A stretch of DNA of 41,206 bases from Janibacter anophelis NBRC 107843 (GTDB taxonomy: Bacteria; Actinomycetota; Actinomycetes; Actinomycetales; Dermatophilaceae). The notes under the pieces are model-generated. The model saw nothing but the letters and a program-made list of their open reading frames with translations, was not told the origin of the DNA and made no database searches. The first letter of the stretch is position 1. Each line of letters starts with the position of its first letter. Shown here piece by piece: positions 33,437-41,206 of this stretch. Made by a program: the position numbers and the translations under genes. The stretch is taken from the NCBI RefSeq assembly GCF_001570945.1, contig NZ_BCSQ01000030.1, positions 1 to 41,206 of the forward strand. Direction: 5' to 3'.

Positions 33437-35773
33437 CTAGGCCCGCTCGACGACGGGTTCGCTGTCGGTGTCGGTCATCGCCACGTCGTCCCGGCGGGTG
33501 ATGACCAGGGCGACGGTGACGATGAGCAGGGCCACGATGGCGATGGCCCACCGGATGAGCTGCTGGGTGTCGTCACCGAGGTAGAGCGTGATGACGGCCG
33601 GGGCGATGAGGACGGCGACGAGGTTCATCACCTTGATGAGGGGGTTGATGGCCGGGCCGGCGGTGTCCTTGAAGGGGTCGCCGACGGTGTCGCCGATGAC
33701 GGCGGCCTCGTGGCCGGGTGAGCCCTTGCCACCGTGGTTGCCGTCCTCGACGATCTTCTTCGCGTTGTCCCAGGCGCCGCCGGAGTTGGCGAGGAAGACG
33801 GCCATCAGGGCACCGCAGGCGATCGCCCCGGCGAGGAATCCGGCGAGCGCGCCGATGCCGAGGCCGAAGCCGACGACGATCGGGGTGAGCGCGGCGAGCA
33901 GGCCGGGGGTGGCGAGCTTGCCGAGCGAGTCGCGGGTGCAGATGTCGACGACCCGGGCGTACTCGGGCTTCTCCGTGCCCGCCATGATCCCGGGGTGCTC
34001 GCGGAACTGGCGACGCACCTCGTGGACGATCGAGCCGGCCGCGACGGTGACGGCATTGACCGCCAAACCGGAGAAGAGGAAGACGACGGCCGCACCGATG
34101 AGCACGCCCACGAGCACGTTGGGCGAGACGATCTGGGTGTTGACCATCTGCTCGAGGTCGGCCACCCGCTCGGGGCTGACCGTGGCCTCGTCGATGCCGT
34201 TGAGGGCCGAGCGCCAGGCGTCGGTGTAGCTGCCGAAGAGCGCGGTGGCGGCGAGCACGGCCGTCGCGATCGCGATGCCCTTGGTGATCGCCTTGGTCGT
34301 GTTGCCCACGGCGTCGAGCTCGGTGAGCACCTGCGCCGCCTCGTCGTCGACGTCCCCGGACATCTCGGCGATGCCCTGGGCGTTGTCGGAGACGGGGCCG
34401 AAGGTGTCCATCGCGACGATGACGCCGACGGTCGTCAGCAGGCCGCAGCCGGCGAGGGCGATGAAGAAGAGCCCGAGGACGACCGAGGACCCGCCGAGGA
34501 GGAAGGCGAGGTAGATGACGACCGCGATCGTCACGACCTTGTAGACCGCGGACTCCAGGCCGAGGCTGATGCCGGAGAGGATGACCGTCGCGGCGCCGGT
34601 CTCGGTCGTGCGGGCCACGTCCTTGGTCGGGCGGCTGTCGGTGCCGGTGTAGTAGCCGGTCATCCGCAGGATGACGGCGGCGAGCACGATGCCGAGGACC
34701 ACGGCGAGCAGCGCGGCGCGGCGCGGGTCGCCGACGAGCTGGGCGACGGCCTCGTCCGGGGAGCCGAGGTCGGCGTAGCTGCCGGGCAGGTAGGTGTAGG
34801 CGGCCACCGCGCACAGGACGGCCGAGATGACGGCGGAGATGTAGAAGCCGCGGTTGATCGCGTCGAGGGCGGACTCTCCCCCCTTCGCCCGGGTGATGAA
34901 GATGCCGAGCATCGCCGTCACGGCACCGATGGCGGGGATGAGGAGGGGGAAGACGAGGCCGTGCGCGCCGAAGGCGGCGGAGCCGAGGATGAGCGCGGCG
35001 ACGAGCATGACGGCGTAGGACTCGAAGAGGTCGGCGGCCATGCCCGCGCAGTCGCCGACGTTGTCACCGACGTTGTCGGCGATCGTCGCCGCGTTGCGCG
35101 GGTCGTCCTCCGGGATGCCCGCCTCGACCTTGCCGACGAGGTCGGCGCCGACGTCGGCCGCCTTGGTGAAGATGCCGCCACCGACCCGCATGAACATCGC
35201 GAGCAGGGCGGCGCCGAAGCCGAAGCCCTCGAGCACCTTGGGCGCGTCCCCGCGGTAGGCGAGGACGACGACCGCGGCGCCGAGCAGGCCGAGGCCGACG
35301 GTGAACATGCCAACCGTGCCGCCGGTGCGGAAGGCGATGCGCATCCCGTCGTCGCGGCCGGTGGAGCGGGCCGCCTCTGCGACCCGGACGTTGGCCTTGA
35401 CCGCCAGCGACATGCCCAGGTAGCCGATCGCTGCGGAGAAGGCGGCGCCGAGGACGAAGAAGCCGGATCGACCCCACCGCACGGCCTGGGAGTCGGCGGG
35501 CAGGAAGAGCAGCAGGACGAAGACGAGGGCGACGAAGATGACCAGCGTGCGGAACTGCCGTCGCAGATAGGCGTGTGCGCCCTCCTCGACCGCGCCCGCG
35601 ATCTCCTGCATGCGCTCGGTGCCGGCCCCCGCAGCGAGCACCTGCCCGCGCAGGACCACCCCGAGGACGAGGGCGACGAGTCCGATGACCGCCACCCCAC
35701 CGACGAGGGTCAGGTTGGTGCCGTCGAGGTCGATCGCCGACGCGGTGGTCAGCGTCCCGTACGTGACTGCCAT
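33437..35773 (-). CDS. hppA: membrane proton-pumping pyrophosphatase, K+-independent type
   Basis: HppA uses pyrophosphate hydrolysis to pump protons across the membrane. The 778-residue protein has about 16 hydrophobic helices. The signature DVGADLVGKVE is at 207-217, followed by the catalytic Asp motifs IPEDDPRNAATIADNVGDN and VGDCAGMAADLFESYAV; a second Asp motif, AVIGDTVGDPFKDTAGPAIN, is near the C-terminus. At the residue that sets K+ dependence the sequence is GNTTKAITKG with Lys (K494), the K+-independent form. The ATG at 35773 has AAGGAGGATGGC before it. It may be the first gene of an hppA-methyltransferase transcript. A soluble Ppa is also encoded in the window. Confidence 0.97.
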   Translation of the reverse strand: MAVTYGTLTTASAIDLDGTNLTLVGGVAVIGLVALVLGVVLRGQVLAAGAGTERMQEIAGAVEEGAHAYLRRQFRTLVIFVALVFVLLLFLPADSQAVRWGRSGFFVLGAAFSAAIGYLGMSLAVKANVRVAEAARSTGRDDGMRIAFRTGGTVGMFTVGLGLLGAAVVVLAYRGDAPKVLEGFGFGAALLAMFMRVGGGIFTKAADVGADLVGKVEAGIPEDDPRNAATIADNVGDNVGDCAGMAADLFESYAVMLVAALILGSAAFGAHGLVFPLLIPAIGAVTAMLGIFITRAKGGESALDAINRGFYISAVISAVLCAVAAYTYLPGSYADLGSPDEAVAQLVGDPRRAALLAVVLGIVLAAVILRMTGYYTGTDSRPTKDVARTTETGAATVILSGISLGLESAVYKVVTIAVVIYLAFLLGGSSVVLGLFFIALAGCGLLTTVGVIVAMDTFGPVSDNAQGIAEMSGDVDDEAAQVLTELDAVGNTTKAITKGIAIATAVLAATALFGSYTDAWRSALNGIDEATVSPERVADLEQMVNTQIVSPNVLVGVLIGAAVVFLFSGLAVNAVTVAAGSIVHEVRRQFREHPGIMAGTEKPEYARVVDICTRDSLGKLATPGLLAALTPIVVGFGLGIGALAGFLAGAIACGALMAVFLANSGGAWDNAKKIVEDGNHGGKGSPGHEAAVIGDTVGDPFKDTAGPAINPLIKVMNLVAVLIAPAVITLYLGDDTQQLIRWAIAIVALLIVTVALVITRRDDVAMTDTDSEPVVERA

Positions 35774-35929
35774 GCCATCCTCCTTGATGGACGCGGGTCA
35801 CGGCCGCGATCGCTGTGACGCGGACCACAGCCGTGGCCACACCCTAGCGCCGGAAGTCCTCCCGGGTGGGGGACGCAGAGCCGTTGTCCCGCTGGGCCCC
35901 CCGTCGGACGAAGGGGGCGTCGCCCCTCG

Positions 35930-36619
35930 TCAGACCGGCTCCACCTCGCGGTCGGTGACCTGCGGCTGAACGTGCCTGGCACGTGCCCCCAGTTCCTCGA
36001 GCATCCCCAGCAGGCGCAACGCGACGGCCCCGAGGAAGGCCAGGCCCGCGCCGAGCTCGAGCACCTCCTCGAGTGTCTGCTGGACGCGTTCGCCCTCCAC
36101 CGACCAGGTGTGCGGGTCGATCGAGTCGGTCCCCACGGTGATGCAGGCCAGGAGGACCCCGACCACGAGCAGCGCCGTGGCCCACCGGTCCTCCCGCATG
36201 CTGCGCAGGACGACGGGCAGCAGCACGAGCCCGACCACCCCGACGAGCAGGAGCAGGAAGTCCCCGGGGGCGATCCACGTCAGCAGGGGCAGGCGCACGT
36301 CCCGGGGGGCGAGGTACCCGTCGCGCAGGCGCTCGTGGACGGCGAAGCGCTCGTCGAAGGCGAGCGCGCAGAAGCCCACGGCCAGCAGCGCCAGCCCGCG
36401 GCGATGGCGCAGGTCGAGCAGCCCGGTCACGAACCACCCGAGGCCGGCGACCACCCCCGCCACGACGAGGGTGACCGACTGGAACCACGTCATCGGGACC
36501 TGCTCCTGGGCGATCCACACCCACCACGTCGGGTACTGGGCAGCGAAGAGCAGGGCGGGGACGACCAGCCAGGTCAGGCCCAGCGCGAGGAGCAGCAGCG
36601 TGCGGGCGCGCGCGGTCAT
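35930..36619 (-). CDS. six-helix membrane protein of unknown function
   Basis: The 229 residues contain about six hydrophobic helices (for example TLLLLALGLTWLVVPALLFA, VTLVVAGVVAGLGWFVTGLL, FLLLLVGVVGLVLLPVVL and ALLVVGVLLACITVG). Conserved-looking charged residues lie at helix ends: DERFAVHERLRDG after the third helix and SIDPHTW, then QQTLEEVLELGAGLAFLG before the last. The clustered Asp, Glu and His could bind a metal, which is speculation. The ATG at 36619 overlaps the stop of the hydroxyacid dehydrogenase gene as ATGA. It is separated from hppA by 156 bp that must hold the hppA promoter. I cannot name a family. Confidence 0.8.
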   Translation of the reverse strand: MTARARTLLLLALGLTWLVVPALLFAAQYPTWWVWIAQEQVPMTWFQSVTLVVAGVVAGLGWFVTGLLDLRHRRGLALLAVGFCALAFDERFAVHERLRDGYLAPRDVRLPLLTWIAPGDFLLLLVGVVGLVLLPVVLRSMREDRWATALLVVGVLLACITVGTDSIDPHTWSVEGERVQQTLEEVLELGAGLAFLGAVALRLLGMLEELGARARHVQPQVTDREVEPV

Positions 36620-37605
36620 GCGATCTGCTCCGTGCGCTCGGGTCGGGCCGTCACGACGTCGACGGGTTCGTCCCGCACCGCGGCGAGGATGGCCCGGCCG
36701 AAGTGGTGCGCTCCGCGCTCGAGCACCTCGTCACGCCACCAGGCGCTGTGGTCGGTCTGCAGGACCCGCCCCTCGGTGACCAGGTCGCAGTCCGGGTCGA
36801 AGACGGCGTCGTCGATCCCGTAGCCGCGCAGGTGCCCGGTGCGGATCGCTGCGGCCACCGCGTCGTGGTCGACCAGTGCCGGCCGGCCGATGTTCACCAG
36901 CAGCGCTCCGGGGCGCAGTCGCGCCACCTCCGGGGCACCCACGACGAGGGGCGCGTGCGGGTCGGTCGAGCAGCACAGGGCGACGGCGTCCGCACGCTCG
37001 AGCAGCCTCGGTGTGTCCACCATGGGGATCCCCTGCTCCCGCGCGACGGCGCAGGCCACCTCGTCGGTGTCGCTGCCGATGACCCGCATGCCCACCCCTG
37101 CGGCGATGCGTGCCAGGTGCCCGCCGATCCGACCGACGCCGATGATGCCGAGGGTGCGTCCACCGAGCTCGATCCCGCGCAGGGAGGTGGATGGGGGCAC
37201 GAGGCGACGGGATCGGTCGTTGGCGAGGTGGACCCGGGTGGCGAGCCCGAGCAGGAGTCCGAGTGCGTGCTCGGCCACGGCGGGGGTGGCGTACTCCGGC
37301 AGGACGGTCAGGCCGACTCCGTGGTCGTCGAGGACGTCGAGATCGACGTGCTCGTACCCGGTCGCGTAGAGGACGACGTGCCGCAGGCGCGGGCAGGCCC
37401 GCAGGAGCTCGGCGTCGAGACGTGGCAGGGTGACATTCGTCGTCGCCAGGACCGTGGCCGAGCGCAGCAGCTGCGCCGCCTCGCGTCCGTGCGGTGCCTC
37501 CTGACGGGTGACGAACTGCAGCGTCCCGTGCTCCTCGATGCACGCCTGCAGCGGGGTCGGCACCGATCGGGTGCCCGCTCGGCTGAGAACGACGACGGTG
37601 TCCAC
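36616..37605 (-). CDS. D-isomer-specific 2-hydroxyacid dehydrogenase family protein
   Basis: This 329-residue NAD(P)-dependent enzyme has the Rossmann motif GVGRIGGHLARIAAGVGMRV, and family segments VVLYATGYEHVDLD and LPEYATPAVAEHALGLLLGL. The catalytic Arg is in LVNIGRPALVD. The catalytic His is in QTDHSAWW, where most relatives have TPH. The Glu expected 29 residues after the Arg is Asp (VFDPD), a conservative change. The divergent active site suggests an unusual substrate or altered activity. The GTG at 37605 follows GGAGGAG. It overlaps the membrane-protein gene by 4 bp, so they are coupled, and starts 59 bp after the BldG-like gene. Confidence 0.88.
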   Translation of the reverse strand: MDTVVVLSRAGTRSVPTPLQACIEEHGTLQFVTRQEAPHGREAAQLLRSATVLATTNVTLPRLDAELLRACPRLRHVVLYATGYEHVDLDVLDDHGVGLTVLPEYATPAVAEHALGLLLGLATRVHLANDRSRRLVPPSTSLRGIELGGRTLGIIGVGRIGGHLARIAAGVGMRVIGSDTDEVACAVAREQGIPMVDTPRLLERADAVALCCSTDPHAPLVVGAPEVARLRPGALLVNIGRPALVDHDAVAAAIRTGHLRGYGIDDAVFDPDCDLVTEGRVLQTDHSAWWRDEVLERGAHHFGRAILAAVRDEPVDVVTARPERTEQIA

Positions 37606-37664
37606 TGCTCCTCCAACTCTCCGGCTGTGCGCAGATAGACGCCCGAGGCGGACGCGCGGTTGCG

Positions 37665-38018
37665 TCAGGCGACGGGCTCCTTCGCGGCCGTGACCGCGGC
37701 CGCGAGGGTCGGGCGGATGTCGATGAGCTGGTCGAGCCCGGTGATGGTGAAGACGCGCAGGACGCGCTCGTGGTCGGCGGCCACGGTGAGGACGCCGCCG
37801 TGACGGGTCAGCTTCTTCAGCCGGCCGACGACGATCCCGAGGCCCGTCGAGTCCATGAAGGTCACCTCGCCGAGGTCGAGCGTCAGGCGGCGGCGCCCAT
37901 CGGCGATGAGCGCCTCGAGGGCATCGCGGAGCACGGCGGCCGAGGTCACATCGATCTCGCCGCTGACGTGGACGATGTTGACCTCCCCCGTGGTGCTGGT
38001 CGTGACGGAGATCGGCAT
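37665..38018 (-). CDS. bldG: BldG-like anti-sigma factor antagonist (STAS domain)
   Basis: The 117 residues are one STAS domain. SGEIDVTSAAVLRDALEALI, then LTLDLGEVTFMDSTGLGIVV with the phosphorylatable Ser (S57 in MDSTGL), then RVLRVFTITGLDQLIDI follow the BldG/RsbV pattern closely. Such proteins release sigma factors by binding an anti-sigma kinase when unphosphorylated. In Streptomyces, bldG lies beside a divergent DEAD-box helicase gene, as here, and is followed by an anti-sigma gene. Here no RsbW-type kinase follows; a dehydrogenase and a membrane protein do. The ATG at 38018 was chosen over one six codons earlier because it gives the normal length; the helicase starts 18 bases away. Confidence 0.85.
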   Translation of the reverse strand: MPISVTTSTTGEVNIVHVSGEIDVTSAAVLRDALEALIADGRRRLTLDLGEVTFMDSTGLGIVVGRLKKLTRHGGVLTVAADHERVLRVFTITGLDQLIDIRPTLAAAVTAAKEPVA

Positions 38019-38036
38019 CCGCCTACCGTAGAACAC

Positions 38037-40361
38037 ATGTCCTCACCCCGTCCGCAGGCTCGCGAGCTGCTGGCCGCGTTGTCAGCGGGCCGGGAGGAGC
38101 GGGTGCGCCACGTCGAGGACATCCCGGCACGCCCCGCGCAGCACGTCGACGTGCCCGACTGGGTGGCACCTCCCCTGCGCCAGGCCTTGGCGGGTGCGGG
38201 CATCGAGCGGCTGTGGTCCCACCAGGCCCGCGCGGCGCAGGCCGCGCACGACGGGCAGCACGTGGTGCTGTCGACGGGCACGGCCTCGGGCAAGTCGCTC
38301 GGTTACCTCCTCCCTTCGCTCACCGCGGTGCTCGACGGCAGGTCCGCGGCCAACGGGCGCGGCGCGACGGCCCTCTACCTCTCCCCCACCAAGGCGCTGG
38401 CCGCCGACCAGCTCGCCCGCATCCAGTCGTGGGCGGTGCCCGGCGTGCGCGCCGCGACCTACGACGGTGACACCCCGACCGACGAGCGCCGCTGGATCCG
38501 GGACCATGCGGACGTCATCCTCACCAACCCCGACCTCGTCCACCACTCCCTGCTGCCGGGTCACGAGCACTGGGCGCACGTGCTGCGGCGGCTGCGGTAC
38601 GTCGTCGTCGACGAGTGCCACGTCTACCGGGGGGTCTTCGGCTCGCACGTCGCGCTGCTCCTGCGGCGGCTGCGACGGGTGGCGCGGCGCTACGGCGCGG
38701 ACCCGGTCTTCGTCCTCGCGTCGGCGACCGTCGGTGATCCGGGGGCCCACGCCTCCCGCCTCATCGGGGACGAGGTGCTCGCCGTCACCGAGGACGGCTC
38801 GCCGCGCGGTGGCGTGACCTTCGCGCTGTGGCAACCGCCGGAGGACGACGAAGGGAGCCGTCGCTCCCCCACGACCGAGGCGGCCGAGCTCATGGCGCAG
38901 CTCGTGGGGCGCGACGTGCAGACGCTCGCCTTCGCCCGGTCGCGGGCCGGGGTCGAGGCGCTCGCCTCCTCCGCCGCCCGTCAGGTCTCCGCGACGGACG
39001 AAGGGAGGATCGCCGCCTACCGTGGTGGCTACCTGCCGGAGGAGCGCCGGGTCATCGAGCGGCGCCTGCGTGAGCGCGACCTGCTCGGGCTGGCGGCGAC
39101 CAATGCCCTCGAGCTCGGGATCGACATCGCCGGCCTGGACGTCGTGCTCATGGCCGGCTGGCCGGGCCGCCTGGCGTCGGTGTGGCAGCAGGCCGGGAGG
39201 GCCGGCCGTGACGGGCAGGACGCTCTCGCCGTGCTGCTCGCCGCCGACGACCCCTTGGACACGTGGGTGGTCGAGCACCCTGAGGTGGTCTTCGATGCGC
39301 CGGTCGAGACGAATGTGCTCGACCCGGGCAATGTGCACGTGCTCGTCCCGCACGTGGCGTGCGCGGCGGCCGAGATCCCGGTGACGCTCGATGACGAGCG
39401 GTGGTTCGGCGAGGGCCTGTCCGGTGTCCTCGACGTGCTCGTGGAGCGCGGCATCCTGCGTCGGCGGCCGGGTGGATGGTTCTGGACCCGACCCGACCGC
39501 CCGGGCGAGCACGTCTCGCTCCGGGGCATCGGCGAGGTCGTGAGCATCGTCGAAGGGAGGTCCGGCCGGGTCGTCGGCACGGTCGACGAGGCGTCGGCGC
39601 ACGCACAGGTCCACACGGGCGCGGTCCACGTGCACCAGGGGCGCAGCTTCGTCGTCACGGAGCTCGACCTGGAGCAGTCGACGGCGACGGTCGTGGCGGG
39701 TGACCCGGGGTGGTCGACCCACGCCCAGTCGGTCTCCTCCTTCGACATCGTCGCCGAGGAGGTGGGCGTCGACCACGGTCCGGTGCGGGTGAGCTTCGGC
39801 CGGGTGGACGTGCGGCGACAGGTCACGGGGTTCCTGCGGCGGCTGCCCAACGGCGAGGTCATCGGCCGGCACGACCTTGACCTGCCGGAGCGGACGCTGT
39901 CGACGCGCGCGGTCTGGTGGACGATGACGCCGGAGGCGCTGGCCGCGGCCGGTGTCGCCGAGGCGGACGTCCCCGGTGCTGCTCACGCGGCCGAGCACGC
40001 CGCGATCGGGATGCTCCCGCTGCTCGCGACCTGCGACCGGTGGGACATCGGCGGGGTGTCGACGGACCTGCACCCGCAGACGGGGCTGCCGACGATCATG
40101 GTCTACGACGGCCACCCGGGCGGAGCGGGCTTCGCCGCGCGGGCCCACGACCGGATCGGTCAGTGGCTCGCGATGACCCGGGAGACGATCGCGGGGTGCG
40201 GGTGCTCCGGCAGCGGGTGCCCGGCGTGCGTCGTCTCCCCCAAGTGCGGCAACGGCAACGAGCCGCTCGACGCGCGCGGAGCCGTGGCGTTGCTCGACAT
40301 GCTCCTGGGGTCGCTCGGCCATACAGTGAGCGAGGACCCCCTGCCGGAGACCGCCGGCTGA
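38037..40361 (+). CDS. DEAD/DEAH-box helicase with Cys-rich DUF1998 end (MrfA/YprA-like)
   Basis: This 774-residue superfamily 2 helicase has Walker A in STGTASGKS (P-loop 81-87), motif Ia YLSPTKALAADQL, motif II DECH (192-195), motif III LASATVGDP, and motifs V-VI in ALELGIDIAGLD and WQQAGRAGRDGQ. The C-terminal part carries five Cys from residue 721 (CGCSGSGCPACVVSPKC), the zinc-binding end of DUF1998 proteins. The set matches MrfA of Bacillus, a 3'-5' helicase for mitomycin-type damage. The ATG at 38037 was chosen because it gives the family N-terminus; the frame is open further upstream through the BldG-like gene. The two genes are divergent with an 18-bp spacer, so their promoters must overlap or lie inside coding sequence. 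Confidence 0.93.
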   Translation: MSSPRPQARELLAALSAGREERVRHVEDIPARPAQHVDVPDWVAPPLRQALAGAGIERLWSHQARAAQAAHDGQHVVLSTGTASGKSLGYLLPSLTAVLDGRSAANGRGATALYLSPTKALAADQLARIQSWAVPGVRAATYDGDTPTDERRWIRDHADVILTNPDLVHHSLLPGHEHWAHVLRRLRYVVVDECHVYRGVFGSHVALLLRRLRRVARRYGADPVFVLASATVGDPGAHASRLIGDEVLAVTEDGSPRGGVTFALWQPPEDDEGSRRSPTTEAAELMAQLVGRDVQTLAFARSRAGVEALASSAARQVSATDEGRIAAYRGGYLPEERRVIERRLRERDLLGLAATNALELGIDIAGLDVVLMAGWPGRLASVWQQAGRAGRDGQDALAVLLAADDPLDTWVVEHPEVVFDAPVETNVLDPGNVHVLVPHVACAAAEIPVTLDDERWFGEGLSGVLDVLVERGILRRRPGGWFWTRPDRPGEHVSLRGIGEVVSIVEGRSGRVVGTVDEASAHAQVHTGAVHVHQGRSFVVTELDLEQSTATVVAGDPGWSTHAQSVSSFDIVAEEVGVDHGPVRVSFGRVDVRRQVTGFLRRLPNGEVIGRHDLDLPERTLSTRAVWWTMTPEALAAAGVAEADVPGAAHAAEHAAIGMLPLLATCDRWDIGGVSTDLHPQTGLPTIMVYDGHPGGAGFAARAHDRIGQWLAMTRETIAGCGCSGSGCPACVVSPKCGNGNEPLDARGAVALLDMLLGSLGHTVSEDPLPETAG

Positions 40362-40380
40362 CGTACCCGGAAGGACTGCC

Positions 40381-40893
40381 ATGGTCATCCTCGGCCTCAT
40401 CCTCGTGCTCGTCGCCGTCGCCCTCGGGGCTGCCCTGCTCGTGGGCACGCAGGCTCCGGACGTCGCCGGTCAGGACGTCGACATCAAGCTCTTCGAGGCC
40501 GTGACGATCAGCCTGGACCCGTTGACCCTCGTCATCGCGGGCATGCTGACGATGCTCCTGCTGTGGCTCGGGCTGGTCCTCATCAAGTGGGCGCTGACTC
40601 GCAAGGCGAAGCAGCGTCGCCTGCGCAAGGAGCAGGAGCTCCAAGCGCGCGAGCGCCTGGCGCAGCAGGAGGCGGCGCACCGCGAGGAGGTCGCCCGCCG
40701 CGACCGCGAGCTCGAGGACCAGCGCACCTCGACCGAGATCGCCCGGGAGCGGGCCGAGGCCGCCGAGCGCCACGACCCCACCCTGCAGACCCAGCGCATC
40801 GACACCCGGGACGGCGAGACCCGCCCGATCGGCCGCGAGGGTGGCCCCGCCGACGCCACCCGTCCCATCCGTCGCGACGGCGACCTGCGTTAA
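40381..40893 (+). CDS. LapA-like small membrane protein with coiled-coil tail
   Basis: The 170-residue protein has two membrane helices (VILGLILVLVAVALGAALLV and LTLVIAGMLTMLLLWLGLVL) around a short loop. A long Lys/Arg/Glu/Gln-rich coiled coil follows from about residue 73 to 135. The end is hydrophilic and holds two repeats of the type (E/D)TRPIG / ATRPIRR. The two-helix, short-loop, coiled-coil pattern is that of LapA/DUF1049-like proteins. It starts 20 bases after the helicase stop and is probably cotranscribed. It ends with TAA, and a GC-rich palindrome follows. Function is unknown. Confidence 0.8.
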   Translation: MVILGLILVLVAVALGAALLVGTQAPDVAGQDVDIKLFEAVTISLDPLTLVIAGMLTMLLLWLGLVLIKWALTRKAKQRRLRKEQELQARERLAQQEAAHREEVARRDRELEDQRTSTEIARERAEAAERHDPTLQTQRIDTRDGETRPIGREGGPADATRPIRRDGDLR

Positions 40894-40904
40894 TACAGCC
40901 GCGA

Positions 40905-40918
40905 CGCACCCGGGTGCG
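40905..40918. terminator. short palindrome between convergent genes
   Basis: CGCACC-CG-GGTGCG is a near-perfect palindrome in the 48-bp gap between the LapA-like gene and the convergent partial gene. It may act as a weak terminator. Confidence 0.35.
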
Positions 40919-40941
40919 GGTCCGGCGCGGGCCGACTCGGG

Positions 40942-41206
40942 TCAGCCCCACTCCGTCTGCTCGTCGGCCATCAACGACACGGCCTGTCCCACGTCAGTCA
41001 GGGAGGCCTGTCGCGGCAGCTCGCGCAGATCAGGGTGCGCTGGGACATCCCATATACCGGTGTCCCCGCTGATCGCCTGCGGATAGATCGTCAGACCGTC
41101 CTCATCCGCCTCGACCAGCACCTGGCGCTCCCCACCGGCGGGGTCTTCGTCACCGGGACGCAGGTCCTCATCTTTCTGCCCAAGGACCTGGGTGACTGCC
41201 CGCCCG
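40942..41206 (-). CDS. 3' end of an unrecognised gene (partial)
   Basis: On the minus strand a frame is open from the right edge to the TGA at 40942-40944, giving 87 residues of C-terminus: QVLGQKDEDLRPGDED, then QVLVEADEDGLTIYPQAISG, then PDLRELPRQASLTDVG and a final MADEQTEWG. The start lies outside the window. Third codon positions are A or T more often than in neighbouring genes (for example CTT, AAA, GAT, CGT, ATA, CCA), so the gene may have a different origin. It is acidic and soluble. I see no family signature. Competing plus-strand frames here are low-complexity Arg/Pro-rich and were discarded. Confidence 0.6.
   Translation of the reverse strand, partial: GRAVTQVLGQKDEDLRPGDEDPAGGERQVLVEADEDGLTIYPQAISGDTGIWDVPAHPDLRELPRQASLTDVGQAVSLMADEQTEWG

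Noticed and set aside
33734-35818. Long plus-strand open frame opposite hppA
   Set aside because: Composed of repeated Asp/Glu/Gly/Arg stretches that mirror the hydrophobic helices of HppA on the other strand.
40841-41086. Plus-strand frames at the right edge
   Set aside because: They are Pro/Arg-rich, overlap the end of the LapA-like gene and lack ribosome sites; the minus-strand frame open to the edge looks more protein-like.

Overview
The window is high-GC Gram-positive DNA. Genes use mostly G or C at third codon positions, GTG starts are frequent, and many neighbours overlap by 4 bp (ATGA or GTGA). Gene content points to an actinobacterium of the order Micrococcales: ftsH-folE-folP-folB/K-DUF3180, dacB-DUF2342-tilS-hpt, topA, tmk-holB, hppA and a BldG-like antagonist beside a DEAD-box helicase. 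The gene set resembles Intrasporangiaceae (Janibacter-like); the family assignment is inference. There are no rRNAs, intact insertion sequences, CRISPR arrays or prophage genes.

Layout. 1-1253: the C-terminus of a wall-stalk protein and a class F sortase with a repetitive Ser/Thr linker. 1246-10589 (minus strand): DUF3180, a fused folB-folK, folP, folE and ftsH, then hpt, tilS, a DUF2342 metalloprotease and dacB; this is folate synthesis, membrane proteolysis, purine salvage, tRNA-Ile2 modification and wall maturation. 10678-13097: ppa, a SRPBCC protein, a HARE-repeat protein and an epoxide-hydrolase-like enzyme. 13220-13296: tRNA-Thr(CGT), followed by a hairpin and a long inverted repeat. 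13593-19132 (plus strand): a secreted PGRP-type amidase, then four glycosyltransferases joined by 4-bp overlaps. 19192-23604 (minus strand): a PlsC-like acyltransferase, a TAP-like lipoprotein hydrolase, holB and tmk. 23666-27486: a serine hydrolase, then a minus-strand module of SCP2 protein, acyl-CoA synthetase and pyrimidine-dimer glycosylase. 27578-30367: topA. 30534-31834: a DOPA-dioxygenase-like enzyme behind an AT-rich palindrome, and a small lipoprotein. 31915-38018 (minus strand): a methyltransferase, hppA, a membrane protein, a 2-hydroxyacid dehydrogenase and a BldG-like antagonist. 38037-40893: an MrfA-like helicase and a LapA-like membrane protein. 40942-41206: the 3' end of an unrecognised gene with more A/T at third positions.

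The least explained signal is non-coding. Two intergenic elements, at 6349-6458 and 21623-21720, share one architecture: a 19-21 bp outer helix, an asymmetric internal loop (5' GAATCAAG, 3' CCCA) and an inner helix. The loop is identical in both copies. The outer helix carries several compensatory changes and the inner helix is different in sequence but still paired. G-T wobble pairs sit at the same two outer-helix positions in both copies, which points to a plus-strand RNA (or single-stranded DNA) structure. Second is the four-glycosyltransferase cassette, which lies between genes that flank each other directly in other actinobacteria as I recall their order. Also of interest are a 20-bp-arm inverted repeat behind the tRNA, an over-represented heptamer (CGAAGGG), and a BldG-like antagonist with no anti-sigma partner beside it.
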